Notes under the pieces: model-generated
Databases searched by the model: none
What the model saw: the letters and a program-made list of their open reading frames with translations, nothing else
Told to the model about the DNA's origin: nothing
Position numbers and translations under genes: made by a program
Shown here: piece after piece, positions 1-8,775 of the stretch
How positions within the stretch are numbered: position 1 is the stretch's first letter
Layout of the letters: each line of letters starts with the position of its first letter
DNA from: Anncaliia algerae PRA339
Taxonomy: Eukaryota; Microsporidia; Tubulinosematidae
Reading direction: 5' to 3'
NCBI GenBank assembly: GCA_000385875.2
Contig: KK365141.1
Span: 101,456-121,782 of the forward strand
Length of the DNA stretch: 20,327 bases

Positions 1-21
1 AAAAAATTCTTAAGTCCAACA
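1..21 (-). repeat. 3' LTR, first 21 bases only
   Basis: Identical to 3891-3911. On the minus strand it starts TGTTGGACTTAAG immediately after the polypurine tract. The window edge cuts it off. Confidence 0.85.
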
Positions 22-32
22 CTCTCCTCACC
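22..32 (-). other. Polypurine tract (plus-strand primer) of the retrotransposon
   Basis: On the minus strand this reads GGTGAGGAGAG, all purine except one T. It sits exactly between the Gag-Pol stop codon and the TG of the 3' LTR, the required place for the primer of plus-strand DNA synthesis. It stands out as G-rich in an AT-rich window. Confidence 0.8.
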
Positions 33-3000
33 TTAAGGTTCAACAAAGACAATCTTACTAACATTAATCCATTTCTTTTTATCATTCATGTCTATTTCAA
101 CTATTCCTTTGTCTTTTATATAGTTAGTAACTTTGAATGGTCCTGAATTTGTAGCTTCAAACTTGTTAATTTGTCTTTGTTTAACCCAAACATTTTTATT
201 TAAAAAATCGAAATCTTTTCTTTTGCTATTTATTCTTTCTAAGGTTTCTTCTTGCATTTTAATTGTTTTCTTTTGACTAATGTCAAATATTTTTTCCTTG
301 TCATATTTTATCATAGTATTAAATTTGTTGATTCCAAAAATTAAATTGTTCGGACTCGTTTTTAACCCTTTATGGTACAATGAATTCATAGATGTTCTAA
401 TTAAGCTTATAACTTCTGCAAATGGAAATCCTTTATATATTCTTAATATTTTTGTAATAGTGGAATTAATTCTTTCTATCCTAGAATTTCCAGTAGGATT
501 GTCTCCTATAGTGGTTGTTAATTTTATTCCATTTGAGATGGCAAACTCTTTGAACTCATTTGAAAGAAATTGTTTACCTTTATCGGTATGAATAATTTTT
601 GGCAAAGGATATCTTGATATCCATGTGTTGTATAAAGCAGAAATAGTTTCTTCAGCTGTAATATTCTTTAATATTGCAATTTCTACATATCTTGATCCTG
701 AATCCATCATCGTTAATAAGTATAATTTATCTTCTTCAAAATTATACTCATATTCACTTTTTCTAACTGGTCCAAATATATCTATGTAAAGTAATTCAAA
801 TGGTTGATTCATAGTTAACTTTCCTAATTTTAATCCTTTGTTAGATGTTAAAATTTTATTTTGCTTGCAAAAATCACATGATGATATTTGTTCAGTCAAC
901 TTGTTTTTTAGATCTTTTATTGAATAAATTTCTTTTAAAGTATTATAACTTCTATCTATTCCTGGATGACCATATTTAAAGTGAAAAGAATTTAAAACAT
1001 CTTTAGTGTATTCTAATTTAATCTTTTTTTTATAATTTTGCTTCGGATTTTCTATTAAAATATTTTTATTATCTTTCTTATCATTATTTGTATCTTCCGC
1101 TACTATTTTTTTTGACATAACGGGAAACTGAAAAGAAGTTTCTTTTTCTAATACACAGCTTCTTGAAAGAAAATCTGGAACTGTATTATTATGACCCTTT
1201 ATATACATTATTTCTGTATCGAATTCATCGATTAATAATTTCCAGCGTTGTAGTCGCTGTACTTTGGAGGAGTTAAGAAATTTTAAATTAGAATGATCGG
1301 TAAAAATTCTTATATGATTACCATATATAAGTTGTTTAAAGAATTGTAAAGATTTTACAATTGCAAGAGCTTCTTTTTCTGAAGTTGTATATTTGCATTG
1401 TTGGTCTGATAACTTAGAACTATAAAATCCAATAATTTTTGTTTCTTGGGTTAGCACACTACCAAGACCTTTGTCTGAAGCATCGCAATGTAATTCGAAC
1501 GGCTTTTCAAAATCTGCATGTGATAACATGACATTTGCTTTTACATCATTGATAATATTCTGCAAGATTTCTGCGTGATGTTCATTCCATATAAAATGCT
1601 CTATTTTTAATAGATCTGTAATTGGAGCAATTTTAATTGATAGATTCTTTATAAATGGACGAAACCAATTCAGCAAACCAATTATTTTTTGTAAATCTTT
1701 CTTCTTTTTCGGGACTGAGACTAATTTTTTAAGAATATCTAATCCTCTGGAACTGATTTTGATTCCTTGATCACATATATCAAATCCTAGATATGTAACT
1801 TGATTTTGCAAAAATTTTGATTTTTCAAAATTAATAGAAATTTTTTCTCTCTTGCATATATCAAAAAAAATCTTTAAATCTTCGTAATGCTCTTCTATAT
1901 TTTCAGAAGCTATAAGAATATCATCCATAAAGATATAAATATTTTTTTGATTTTCGAATAATTTTTTGATTCCTTTCATAAAAGTCTTAGGCGCATCGGA
2001 TAAACCAAAAGGCATCCTCAAAAATTCGTAATGTTTTCCCATTAGAACGAAAGCGGTTTTATTAACATCTTCTGGATTCATTTCAATGTGATAATATCCA
2101 GAGTTTAGATCTATTTGAGAAAATATTTTTTTATTATTTAATTCATGCACTGTTTCCCAAACTGATGGAAAGGGATGGCCAGATTTAACAGTTATATTAT
2201 TTAAATCTCGATAATCAACAACCATTCTTACATTTCCATTCTTCTTTGGTATTAAAAAAGCAGGACTGGCAAAGGCTGAGTTGCTTTCTCTTATTATTTT
2301 TAAATCTAACAACTTTTTGATTTCAGATTCTGCTGCTTTTTGCAATTTAAATGGTGTCTTGAATTGTTTTTTATTTACCACCAAGTTATTATCTTTCAAA
2401 TTTATAGTGTGTTGAACAGATTTGATGTGACCTAGTTTTGGATTATTTTCTCTTTGTTTATTAATCATTTCTTGTATTTTACCTATTACATTGGTCTTCA
2501 CAGAACATATTTTCGGTTTAAAATTTACTTTCATGTTATCCTTCTGATTCATTGACAGCAAGATATCATTATCTGAAAATATCTGTTTATTTTTAAAATC
2601 AAGTACAAAAGAATGTTTTGCAAGGAAATCATTTCCTAATATAATAAATGAATCAGTCAACTTATCTGCAACCAAGCAATTAACTTTAAATTTAATATCT
2701 TTAGATTTTTCAAAGACAATTTCAAATGTTGTTATTCCTTCAATAGTTATTTTATGATTTGATGCCGATTTAATTATCATTTGATTTACAGGATTGATTT
2801 CAAGTTTTAAAAATTTTACTAATTTTTTTGAAATTAAATTTTGCGTTGAACCTGTATCCAATAAAACATCAACTTTAATATTTTTAACAAAGGCGGAGTA
2901 AATCATATCTGTTTTATTTAAATCTTCTTCAATTTGACACAAATTCGTTTTCTGTGATTTTTCTTGAACCTTATTTGCACTTGTTTTAGTAAATGATTTT

Positions 3001-3785
3001 TGATTTAATTTCCAACAATCCTTTGTTTCGTGATTACCGAAACCATGAAAATTACATTTTTTCCGATTTTTTCTCTCAGCTAAACGATCCTTATTTTCAG
3101 AATGTACTGGTTCAACATCACAAATCAAATTAAAATTTTCAAAGTTTTGTATTATTTTAACTATTTTTTCAATGTTTAATTCGCCATGATTCTTGATAAT
3201 ATTTTGTTCTTCTTTTGACAAACCAAGCACAAAAAACCTAAGTAATTCTCTTTCTCTTAAAGAGTCATTAATTGGAACACACATATTAGCACGTTCTACC
3301 CAGCTCGAAAATCTTGACAAATATTTTTCGATTTTTTCTTTAGGCGACTTTTTAATCGTTTTAATTTTAGCAAAGTAGCTTTCAAATTTTTCTACAGGAA
3401 AACAAATTCCCTTTAAAATTTTTATTGCATCTTCAAGGTTTACAATGCAATCTAAAGCATTTGACAAAGTTTTATTGATTGAACGTTTTAATATTTTTAA
3501 TGTGGTATCGTCTGACCACAAACATTCATTTTTTACTTTGTAAAATTCATTTAACCAATTTAATAAATCTTGTTTATTATGATCTTCAAGTGTTAGTAAT
3601 TCAACTTCATATTGATCATCGGTTTCTAAAATTTTTGCTTTAAAAATTCTTTTTCGAGGGACGGTTTCTTTTTCTAAAAGAATCTTATTCTCACTGAATT
3701 CAGTCTGATAGACTTTAGAAAAATTACTTAAAAAGTTTTTATTCATCCTTTTCGTAGTTGGACTTTTCTTTCTAAAACCTTCCAT
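33..3785 (-). CDS. Ty3/gypsy Gag-Pol polyprotein, single intact frame
   Basis: 1250 aa, Gag and Pol fused without a frameshift. Gag-like helical region about residues 70-220. Zinc knuckle 244-257 of the form C-x2-H-x4-H-x4-C. Aspartic protease with DTGS at 310-313. Reverse transcriptase about 480-680 with catalytic D559 (SQIDLNSGYYH) and an FMDD box at 619-622. RNase H about 760-875 with D768, D830 and D871. Integrase zinc finger H935, H940, C970, C973; catalytic D1002 (IDIFGP), D1068 (HTDKG) and E1104 (RIERIN); a GPF motif at 1215-1217 marks the C-terminal GPY/F-like module. The protein would be cut by its own protease into particle, RT/RNase H and integrase. The first ATG is used here, but Met14 (ATG at 3746) is an alternative start, because the 5' LTR may extend to about 3757. 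The FMDD box is a variant of the more usual YxDD. Confidence 0.95.
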   Translation of the reverse strand: MEGFRKKSPTTKRMNKNFLSNFSKVYQTEFSENKILLEKETVPRKRIFKAKILETDDQYEVELLTLEDHNKQDLLNWLNEFYKVKNECLWSDDTTLKILKRSINKTLSNALDCIVNLEDAIKILKGICFPVEKFESYFAKIKTIKKSPKEKIEKYLSRFSSWVERANMCVPINDSLRERELLRFFVLGLSKEEQNIIKNHGELNIEKIVKIIQNFENFNLICDVEPVHSENKDRLAERKNRKKCNFHGFGNHETKDCWKLNQKSFTKTSANKVQEKSQKTNLCQIEEDLNKTDMIYSAFVKNIKVDVLLDTGSTQNLISKKLVKFLKLEINPVNQMIIKSASNHKITIEGITTFEIVFEKSKDIKFKVNCLVADKLTDSFIILGNDFLAKHSFVLDFKNKQIFSDNDILLSMNQKDNMKVNFKPKICSVKTNVIGKIQEMINKQRENNPKLGHIKSVQHTINLKDNNLVVNKKQFKTPFKLQKAAESEIKKLLDLKIIRESNSAFASPAFLIPKKNGNVRMVVDYRDLNNITVKSGHPFPSVWETVHELNNKKIFSQIDLNSGYYHIEMNPEDVNKTAFVLMGKHYEFLRMPFGLSDAPKTFMKGIKKLFENQKNIYIFMDDILIASENIEEHYEDLKIFFDICKREKISINFEKSKFLQNQVTYLGFDICDQGIKISSRGLDILKKLVSVPKKKKDLQKIIGLLNWFRPFIKNLSIKIAPITDLLKIEHFIWNEHHAEILQNIINDVKANVMLSHADFEKPFELHCDASDKGLGSVLTQETKIIGFYSSKLSDQQCKYTTSEKEALAIVKSLQFFKQLIYGNHIRIFTDHSNLKFLNSSKVQRLQRWKLLIDEFDTEIMYIKGHNNTVPDFLSRSCVLEKETSFQFPVMSKKIVAEDTNNDKKDNKNILIENPKQNYKKKIKLEYTKDVLNSFHFKYGHPGIDRSYNTLKEIYSIKDLKNKLTEQISSCDFCKQNKILTSNKGLKLGKLTMNQPFELLYIDIFGPVRKSEYEYNFEEDKLYLLTMMDSGSRYVEIAILKNITAEETISALYNTWISRYPLPKIIHTDKGKQFLSNEFKEFAISNGIKLTTTIGDNPTGNSRIERINSTITKILRIYKGFPFAEVISLIRTSMNSLYHKGLKTSPNNLIFGINKFNTMIKYDKEKIFDISQKKTIKMQEETLERINSKRKDFDFLNKNVWVKQRQINKFEATNSGPFKVTNYIKDKGIVEIDMNDKKKWINVSKIVFVEP

Positions 3786-3911
3786 ATCTTAAAATTTTCA
3801 TCGTTTAAATACTTTTAAATTTTTAATTAAATCATTCTTAGTTCTTTTTCATTTTTTAAAAAATTTGATCCTTAATTCTTTTTATAAATTAAAAAATTCT
3901 TAAGTCCAACA
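3757..3911 (-). repeat. 5' LTR, right boundary certain, inner boundary inferred
   Basis: The outer end at 3911 is set by the TGTTGG start and the 21-base match to the 3' LTR. The inner end is uncertain. The minus strand has AAGTCCAAC at 3765-3757, the reverse complement of the GTTGGACTT at the LTR start. If these are the short inverted repeats that end an LTR, it is about 155 bases long, a normal size, and overlaps the first codons of the long frame. A primer binding site starting TGG, as for a tRNA primer, was not found beside it. The alternative is that this 9-base complement is itself a self-primer site. Confidence 0.5.
3878..3888 (-). promoter_or_regulatory. Possible TATA box in the 5' LTR
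   Basis: The minus strand reads TTTATAAAAAG about 25 bases inside the LTR and about 95 bases upstream of the first ATG. The match is good but the region is so AT-rich that chance cannot be excluded. Confidence 0.3.
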
Positions 3912-4472
3912 AATATTATTCAAAAAATATACTTGCTAAAATTAAAACTATATATTTACAACAAAATATAAAGTTATCACTTGCATAGAGAATTTCATAT
4001 ATCAAATAAACACCAAAAGATTCAATTTTTCCCTATTTAATATTAGTAGTTTTCCTAAATGTTATTATTTTCTCTAAATTTAAAATTTCCTATTGATATA
4101 ACAATGATATTAACAATATTTTAGTAATTTTAATAAATAATTTTACTTAAATTTTAATTTTATAATTAAATCATGAAATAAATTAACTTTTTCCATAAAA
4201 GTGTGTATTAAAAAAATAAAATCCTTTTTTCTATATTTTATAAAATTAATATTTATAAAAAAATATGAATTTTTTAGTTTTATTGATCATTTAGTTGGTT
4301 AAAATATCTTTTTATAATTAAATTTAATATTTATTAAACTGTTTTTATGAGATTAATACAATATAAATAATAAAATATTTTAATATTAAAAAATAATATT
4401 AAGTAAAATATCATTTATTTCTTATATTATAACACAACAATTATTAATAGAATTAAAATGTTTTTTTAGAGT
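3912..4472. other. AT-rich spacer without a gene
   Basis: This lies between the retrotransposon and the 3' end of the 164-aa gene. It holds only short stop-rich frames and A/T runs. No gene, RNA or clear repeat was seen. Confidence 0.6.
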
Positions 4473-4967
4473 TTATTTTATTTTTAAGTTTAGGTAATAA
4501 AAAATTCCTTTGTCAGTGTTTTTATGCAAAAATTGGGGAGAACTTTTACCAAGTAAATTAATTACCTCAATACACCTGTACTTGGATACACCACACTTCT
4601 TAATGAGTTCATCATGAGAAGCACCATTGCCTTTGTAAATAAACCTAACAATCTTTTCTATGCACTGTTTATAGGACGCAGGTGCTTTAATCACATTCTC
4701 TATTTTAATTAATAATTCATCCAAAGATATTTCTTTTATAGATGCATCTGATTGCAAAGTAATAATTGATTCTTCTTTAACCTCTACTTCCTCTATTTTC
4801 TGTGTTGAAGGTTCAATGTGTATTGATACTTCATCTAAAGAAATAAGCAATGTTTCTATCCTAAAATTAAATTCTACCAAATATTCATTAAGTTTAATTA
4901 TTTTTTCCAGCTTGTTTTTAATCCCGCATACCAATTGAACCAATTTCTCTGATTTTGAATTATCCAT
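4473..4967 (-). CDS. Unknown protein with a probable C-terminal winged helix
   Basis: 164 aa, starting at an ATG preceded by TTCCTTTAATT. I do not recognise the family. Residues 1-50 are alternating hydrophobic and charged, likely helical or coiled coil. Residues 51-95 are acidic and Ser/Thr-containing, likely a linker. Residues 101-164 have the pattern of a winged helix: a first helix (IEKIVRFIY), a short turn, a second helix (HDELIKKCG), a third helix after Ser-Lys-Tyr (RCIEVINLLG), then an FYYLNL strand as wing. This suggests a nucleic-acid-binding or subunit-interaction role, perhaps in a transcription or chromosome complex, but that is inference. The base composition is richer in G and C than the flanks, and the frame is far longer than chance would give. 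It is on the same strand as ABCE1, which ends 346 bases upstream. Confidence 0.75.
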   Translation of the reverse strand: MDNSKSEKLVQLVCGIKNKLEKIIKLNEYLVEFNFRIETLLISLDEVSIHIEPSTQKIEEVEVKEESIITLQSDASIKEISLDELLIKIENVIKAPASYKQCIEKIVRFIYKGNGASHDELIKKCGVSKYRCIEVINLLGKSSPQFLHKNTDKGIFYYLNLKIK

Positions 4968-5035
4968 AATTAAAGGAATCCATTTATTTATAATTAATTT
5001 AATTCTATAAATTTATAATACATTTTTAATTTAAA

Positions 5036-5236
5036 TTTATTTTAATTAACTTTGATATTTATAATAATTTTTAATATTAATTTATAATTATTTTTATTAT
5101 TTATTTTATTATTTATTTATAATTATTTATTTATAATTATTTTTAATATTTAATTTTATTATTTATTTTAATTAACTTTGATATTTATAATTATTTATTT
5201 ATAATTATCTTTGTTATTTATTTATAATTATTTTTA
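5036..5236. repeat. AT-rich direct repeats upstream of the 164-aa gene
   Basis: Bases 5036-5065 and 5162-5191 are the same 30 bases (containing AATTAACTTTGATATT). Between and after them the 11-mer TTTATAATTAT occurs six times from 5081 to about 5231. It fills most of the spacer between the ABCE1 stop and the start of the 164-aa gene. It looks like a decayed tandem array or slippage product, and no coding frame runs through it. Confidence 0.75.
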
Positions 5237-5313
5237 GTAATGAATTGGAGGAAACTATAACTAAAAAAAGAATTTAAATATAAAATAAAATAATTTATAA
5301 TTAATTATTTTAA

Positions 5314-7107
5314 TCAGAAAAAATATTTACCAGATTCTTTTTGTTCTCTATCCTTCTGACTCTCTGGTTTGTTTACTCTTGGTCTCATTGTATTTTGTTC
5401 TCTTCTAAAAGTGATATTTAAATTCTTTAAAAATCTATTCATTCCTTCCTCTACTGATATTATTTTTGAAGCTTCTGATGATTTACTAGGTTGACCTTCA
5501 AACACAACAACCTTATCTGCTAAGTAAGTAGCCACTATCAAATCATGTTCTACAACAAAACAAGTAGATTTACTCTGGTAAATAAATCTTTTTATGATCT
5601 TGGAAATCATTATCCTCTGATCTGCATCTAAATATGCACTAGGCTCATCTAAAAGATAAATATTAGCAGGTTTACCCAAACACAATACCAAAGCAACTCT
5701 TTGTAATTCTCCACCACTAAGCTTCTGGACTGATTGATCAAACAAATACTCAATATTCAGTGGTTTTATTACATCTGTATAAAACAGTGGATTAGAAAAT
5801 GAACTTTTTATTTTTTTCAAAAATGCTTCTCGTACTGTTCCTGTAAACTTAGGTAGAATTTTTTGAGGTTTAAGACTGATGTTTAGAGAGGGTAGTGGTT
5901 TATCTGTTTTTATTAGTCCTGCTAACACATTAACAAATGTAGTTTTTCCCATACCATTCTCTCCTAAAAATAAAATAATTTCTGATGTACCAAATTCACT
6001 TTTATTAATTTTGAGTTTAAAATCCTTTAATTCAACTTCCATCTCTTCATAATTTAATCTGCTGTAGGAAGAAACCTCTCCAACTGAGAATTCCATATCC
6101 ATAGAACTCTTATTAAATTTAAGTGGAGCATCTCTAAATTTCATGTTTTCTGTTGGAATATACCCATCTAAGAAAATATTGATAGCATTTTTAATTGAAA
6201 AAGGTTTTGTAATTACTCCATAAGCACCTGGTTTCCCATAAATCACACATCCTATATCACTCATCAAATCAAGAATAGCCAGATCATGTTCCACAACCAG
6301 TACCAATTCATCAGACAAAGACCTTATTGCTTTCGCAGCATTTATTCTTTGTTTAACATCTAAATAACTAGTTGGTTCATCAAACATATACACATTAGAC
6401 TTCTGTAAGCATGAAATACAAATATAAAGCCTCTGCAATTCTCCTCCACTTAGATTTTTTACCTCCTTCTCCATTAATTGGTTGATTTCTAACAATGATA
6501 GAATTTCTTTGTCTTTCCCTTCTTGTATTTCTTTAATTTCATTTACTTTTAATTCCTCATTTTTATATTTTTTTGCAAGCATTTCAGGAAGCTTGTCAAC
6601 ATATTGAGCCTTCACAGTTACTTTCATTTCTTCTTCTAATAATTTTATAAAATAGGAATGCAATTCCGAACCTTTGAAATAATTTATCAAAGATTGCCAA
6701 CCTGGATCAACCTCTTTACCCAAATTTGGTTTTTCTATTCCAGCTAAAATTTTAAGAGCTGTGCTTTTACCGATACCATTGGTACCTACTAGTCCAGTAA
6801 TAATCCCCTTCTTTAATACAGGAAGTCTATGAAGTTTGAACAAATTCTTTCCATATCTGTGTACAATATCCTTTTCTAGTGATGTGGGTAAACTAACTAT
6901 TGTTATAGCCCCAAATGGACATTTTTTAGCACAGGCAGAACATCCAATACATAATTTTTCATCAATATTGCATTGAGGTTTTATTTCAATACAAGGTTTA
7001 CCTATCCTATTTACGGGGCATGCTTTCTTGCATTCAAAAGAACAATCTTTTGGTTTGCATAAATCATAATTTACAATTGCAAGTCTTGTTGGTCTTTCTT
7101 CCTTCAT
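5314..7107 (-). CDS. RLI1: ABCE1/Rli1 ribosome-recycling ATPase
   Basis: 597 aa, full length for the family. ABCE1 splits ribosomes after termination and also acts in initiation and ribosome export; it works in the cytosol and nucleus. Residues 17-68 hold eight cysteines in two ferredoxin-like 4Fe-4S motifs, including CIGCSACAKKCP at 53-64. Nucleotide-binding domain 1: Walker A GTNGIGKST 108-116, signature LSGGELQR 219-226, Walker B MFDEP 241-245, H-loop His274. Domain 2: Walker A GENGMGKTT 382-390, signature LSGGELQR 463-470, Walker B LLDEP 485-489, H-loop His521. The hinge lies around 320-350. All catalytic residues are present. The ATG at 7107 starts just before the conserved RLAIVNYDLC segment. 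In microsporidia this Fe-S protein is the generally cited reason for keeping mitosomal Fe-S assembly. There is no CCC signal just before this ATG. Confidence 0.98.
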   Translation of the reverse strand: MKEERPTRLAIVNYDLCKPKDCSFECKKACPVNRIGKPCIEIKPQCNIDEKLCIGCSACAKKCPFGAITIVSLPTSLEKDIVHRYGKNLFKLHRLPVLKKGIITGLVGTNGIGKSTALKILAGIEKPNLGKEVDPGWQSLINYFKGSELHSYFIKLLEEEMKVTVKAQYVDKLPEMLAKKYKNEELKVNEIKEIQEGKDKEILSLLEINQLMEKEVKNLSGGELQRLYICISCLQKSNVYMFDEPTSYLDVKQRINAAKAIRSLSDELVLVVEHDLAILDLMSDIGCVIYGKPGAYGVITKPFSIKNAINIFLDGYIPTENMKFRDAPLKFNKSSMDMEFSVGEVSSYSRLNYEEMEVELKDFKLKINKSEFGTSEIILFLGENGMGKTTFVNVLAGLIKTDKPLPSLNISLKPQKILPKFTGTVREAFLKKIKSSFSNPLFYTDVIKPLNIEYLFDQSVQKLSGGELQRVALVLCLGKPANIYLLDEPSAYLDADQRIMISKIIKRFIYQSKSTCFVVEHDLIVATYLADKVVVFEGQPSKSSEASKIISVEEGMNRFLKNLNITFRREQNTMRPRVNKPESQKDREQKESGKYFF

Positions 7108-7915
7108 TGAATGTTAATTTTAAAAATATTTTTTATAATTTTTTCGTAATAAATAAAAAAAATAAATAAAATATTATTTATTTTGAAGTTAAATTAAATT
7201 TGATTAAAATTATAAATAGAATTAATCAAAAATATTTCATTTACAATAAACCTAAAAAAAATACTATTTTAAAGAGATTTATATTTTTATGATACATAAA
7301 ATTATTTAATATAACAAATATTTACAAGAGTAAAATATTCTTCAGAAGTTATTCAGTTATGTTATTCATATTAATTTTTTTACTTATGCTTTCATATTTT
7401 TTTAATTTTTTTTTGAAAACACTCTGAAATTATGAGAAAATGCAGAGATATAATACTTAAGAGGCTATGTAAATATAAAAAACAATATATAAAAGCATTT
7501 TTTTAGATTTTAAATTGTTCTAAACAGCTTTGAGGAGTGCAAAAAAACATAACAACTTAAAAATTTTCATTTTCTCTAATCAAAGAAGAAATTCTTGTAC
7601 CTCATTAAAAATGTAATAGATAAAAACAATTCATATCAAAATTCTTATATTTAATCCACAATGGAGTTAATATTTGAGAATAAAAATTTACGGTTATTCT
7701 TACTTCATGATTTGTAAGAGCTAAAAAATATCGAAACTCCTAAATAAATTGACTTCATCTCATATTTGAAGAAAAAATAACATTAATTTTAGTTAAGATT
7801 ATTATTATTTATAATATTATTTATTTTAACCTTTTATTTAAATTTAAGCAATTTTAGTCTGATTAACACATCAAAAAATTCAATATTTATTCTTAATCAA
7901 TAAAAGATGCTTATT

Positions 7916-8015
7916 TATGTCTCTAAGTAGAGCAATAACAAGCTTATTATGATAAGCAAATGTAAGATTTTTAATGCTTATGCTCTCCTAGACATATCCT
8001 TTCTGAGGATTTTTT
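7916..8015 (+). other. Possible structured RNA with a terminator-like end
   Basis: TATGTCT (7916-7922) pairs with AGACATA (7990-7996) and AGAGCA (7929-7934) with TGCTCT (7981-7986). Inside, GCTTAT (7942-7947) pairs with ATAAGC (7952-7957) over a four-base loop. Directly after comes ATCCT-TTCTG-AGGAT (7996-8010) followed by six T, which resembles a hairpin plus a Pol III-type stop. No tRNA T-loop and no match to U6, U5 or SRP RNA that I can see. It could be chance folding. Confidence 0.25.
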
Positions 8016-8769
8016 AATCATTAAATAAAATTAGCTCTTTAAAGAATTATCCATAGGAGTAAAAACAAAATAGGAATACATTAAATTAGTTATTGGAAAA
8101 TATTTTATATTTAAGTAACATTTATGTATTTTATAAAAGATTGCATGATTAATTTAAAATATATGAAAAAGCAAACTTCTTTAATAAATTTTAAATTAAA
8201 AAAGATCATATTTTACTTAGGAAAATATTTAATGGGCAACAGAAAGGTTTTAAAAGATACGTTTTGTTTGTTATTCTTGTTTAATCCTTTAATTAACTAC
8301 TCTGGGGTGTTATTTATTTTCTATCTATACTTTAAAAATATATTATTTTTAATTTAGGAGAGATTCAAAAACCAGAAAATTTTAATTAATTAAAAGTCAA
8401 TATGTAATACTTTTAAAATCAGATCTTCATATTAAATAACAATAAAGAAAAAATACTTTCTTTAGTATTCTTTTAATAAAATTTATTGTCATTGACAGGT
8501 TGATTGTTAATGGAAAGGGGAAATATTTGTAATTAAGCTCTTTTTAATTATGATAAAATTAAAATAAATTATCAGTTATCTTTTATTGATTCAATTCATT
8601 TAAATATTGATTCTAACAATTAAGGAAACAAATAAACAAAGAGATTGAAGATGATCAAAAAATAGAATAAATTATTCATTAAATAAATTATTATTAAAAA
8701 TATATAATTTTTTTGTATATTTAAATTGTCCAATGAAAATTATAGTTTCCCTTTATTTCTAAAACATAT

Positions 8770-8772
8770 CCC
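8770..8772 (+). promoter_or_regulatory. CCC signal before the SLC19 start codon
   Basis: CCC lies three bases before the ATG (CCCTCTATG). CCC or GGG motifs just upstream of the start codon are an established microsporidian signal tied to transcription start and very short 5' leaders. It supports 8776 as the start. Confidence 0.6.
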
Positions 8773-8775
8773 TCT

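Larger units (their letters stand above)
1..3911 (-). mobile_element. Ty3/gypsy LTR retrotransposon, nearly complete
   Basis: The element reads on the minus strand. Bases 1-21 and 3891-3911 are the same 21-base sequence, which on the minus strand begins TGTTGGACTTAAG, the usual TG start of an LTR. One copy lies upstream of the Gag-Pol frame and the other directly after its stop codon and a polypurine tract. This is the standard layout 5' LTR, gag-pol, PPT, 3' LTR. The 3' LTR runs off the window, so its length, its divergence from the 5' copy and the target-site duplication cannot be read. The coding frame has no stop or frameshift and all catalytic motifs are present, so the copy may be young or active. 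Order of domains (RT, RNase H, integrase) is that of Metaviridae rather than Ty1/copia. Confidence 0.93.
7108..8775. other. Divergent spacer between ABCE1 and the SLC19 gene
   Basis: These 1.67 kb must hold the upstream regions of two divergent genes. Most is A/T-rich and stop-rich. The only items that stood out are the structured stretch at 7916-8015, listed separately, and a 77-codon frame at 8124-8357 that is not supported as a gene. Confidence 0.55.

Noticed and set aside
280-591. 103-codon plus-strand frame inside the retrotransposon
   Set aside because: It lies opposite the integrase region of Gag-Pol and is a shadow of that frame. The same holds for the frame at 3193-3378.
7916-7996. 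tRNA gene suggested by a seven-base-pair terminal stem and 81-base span
   Set aside because: There is no T-loop consensus on either strand, the inner hairpin loop has four rather than seven bases, and no D-arm pattern is visible.
8124-8357. 77-codon plus-strand frame with hydrophobic C-terminus
   Set aside because: Composition is the Lys/Phe/Ile/Leu/Tyr noise of AT-rich DNA, there is no start signal, and frames of this length are expected a few times by chance in 20 kb this AT-rich.
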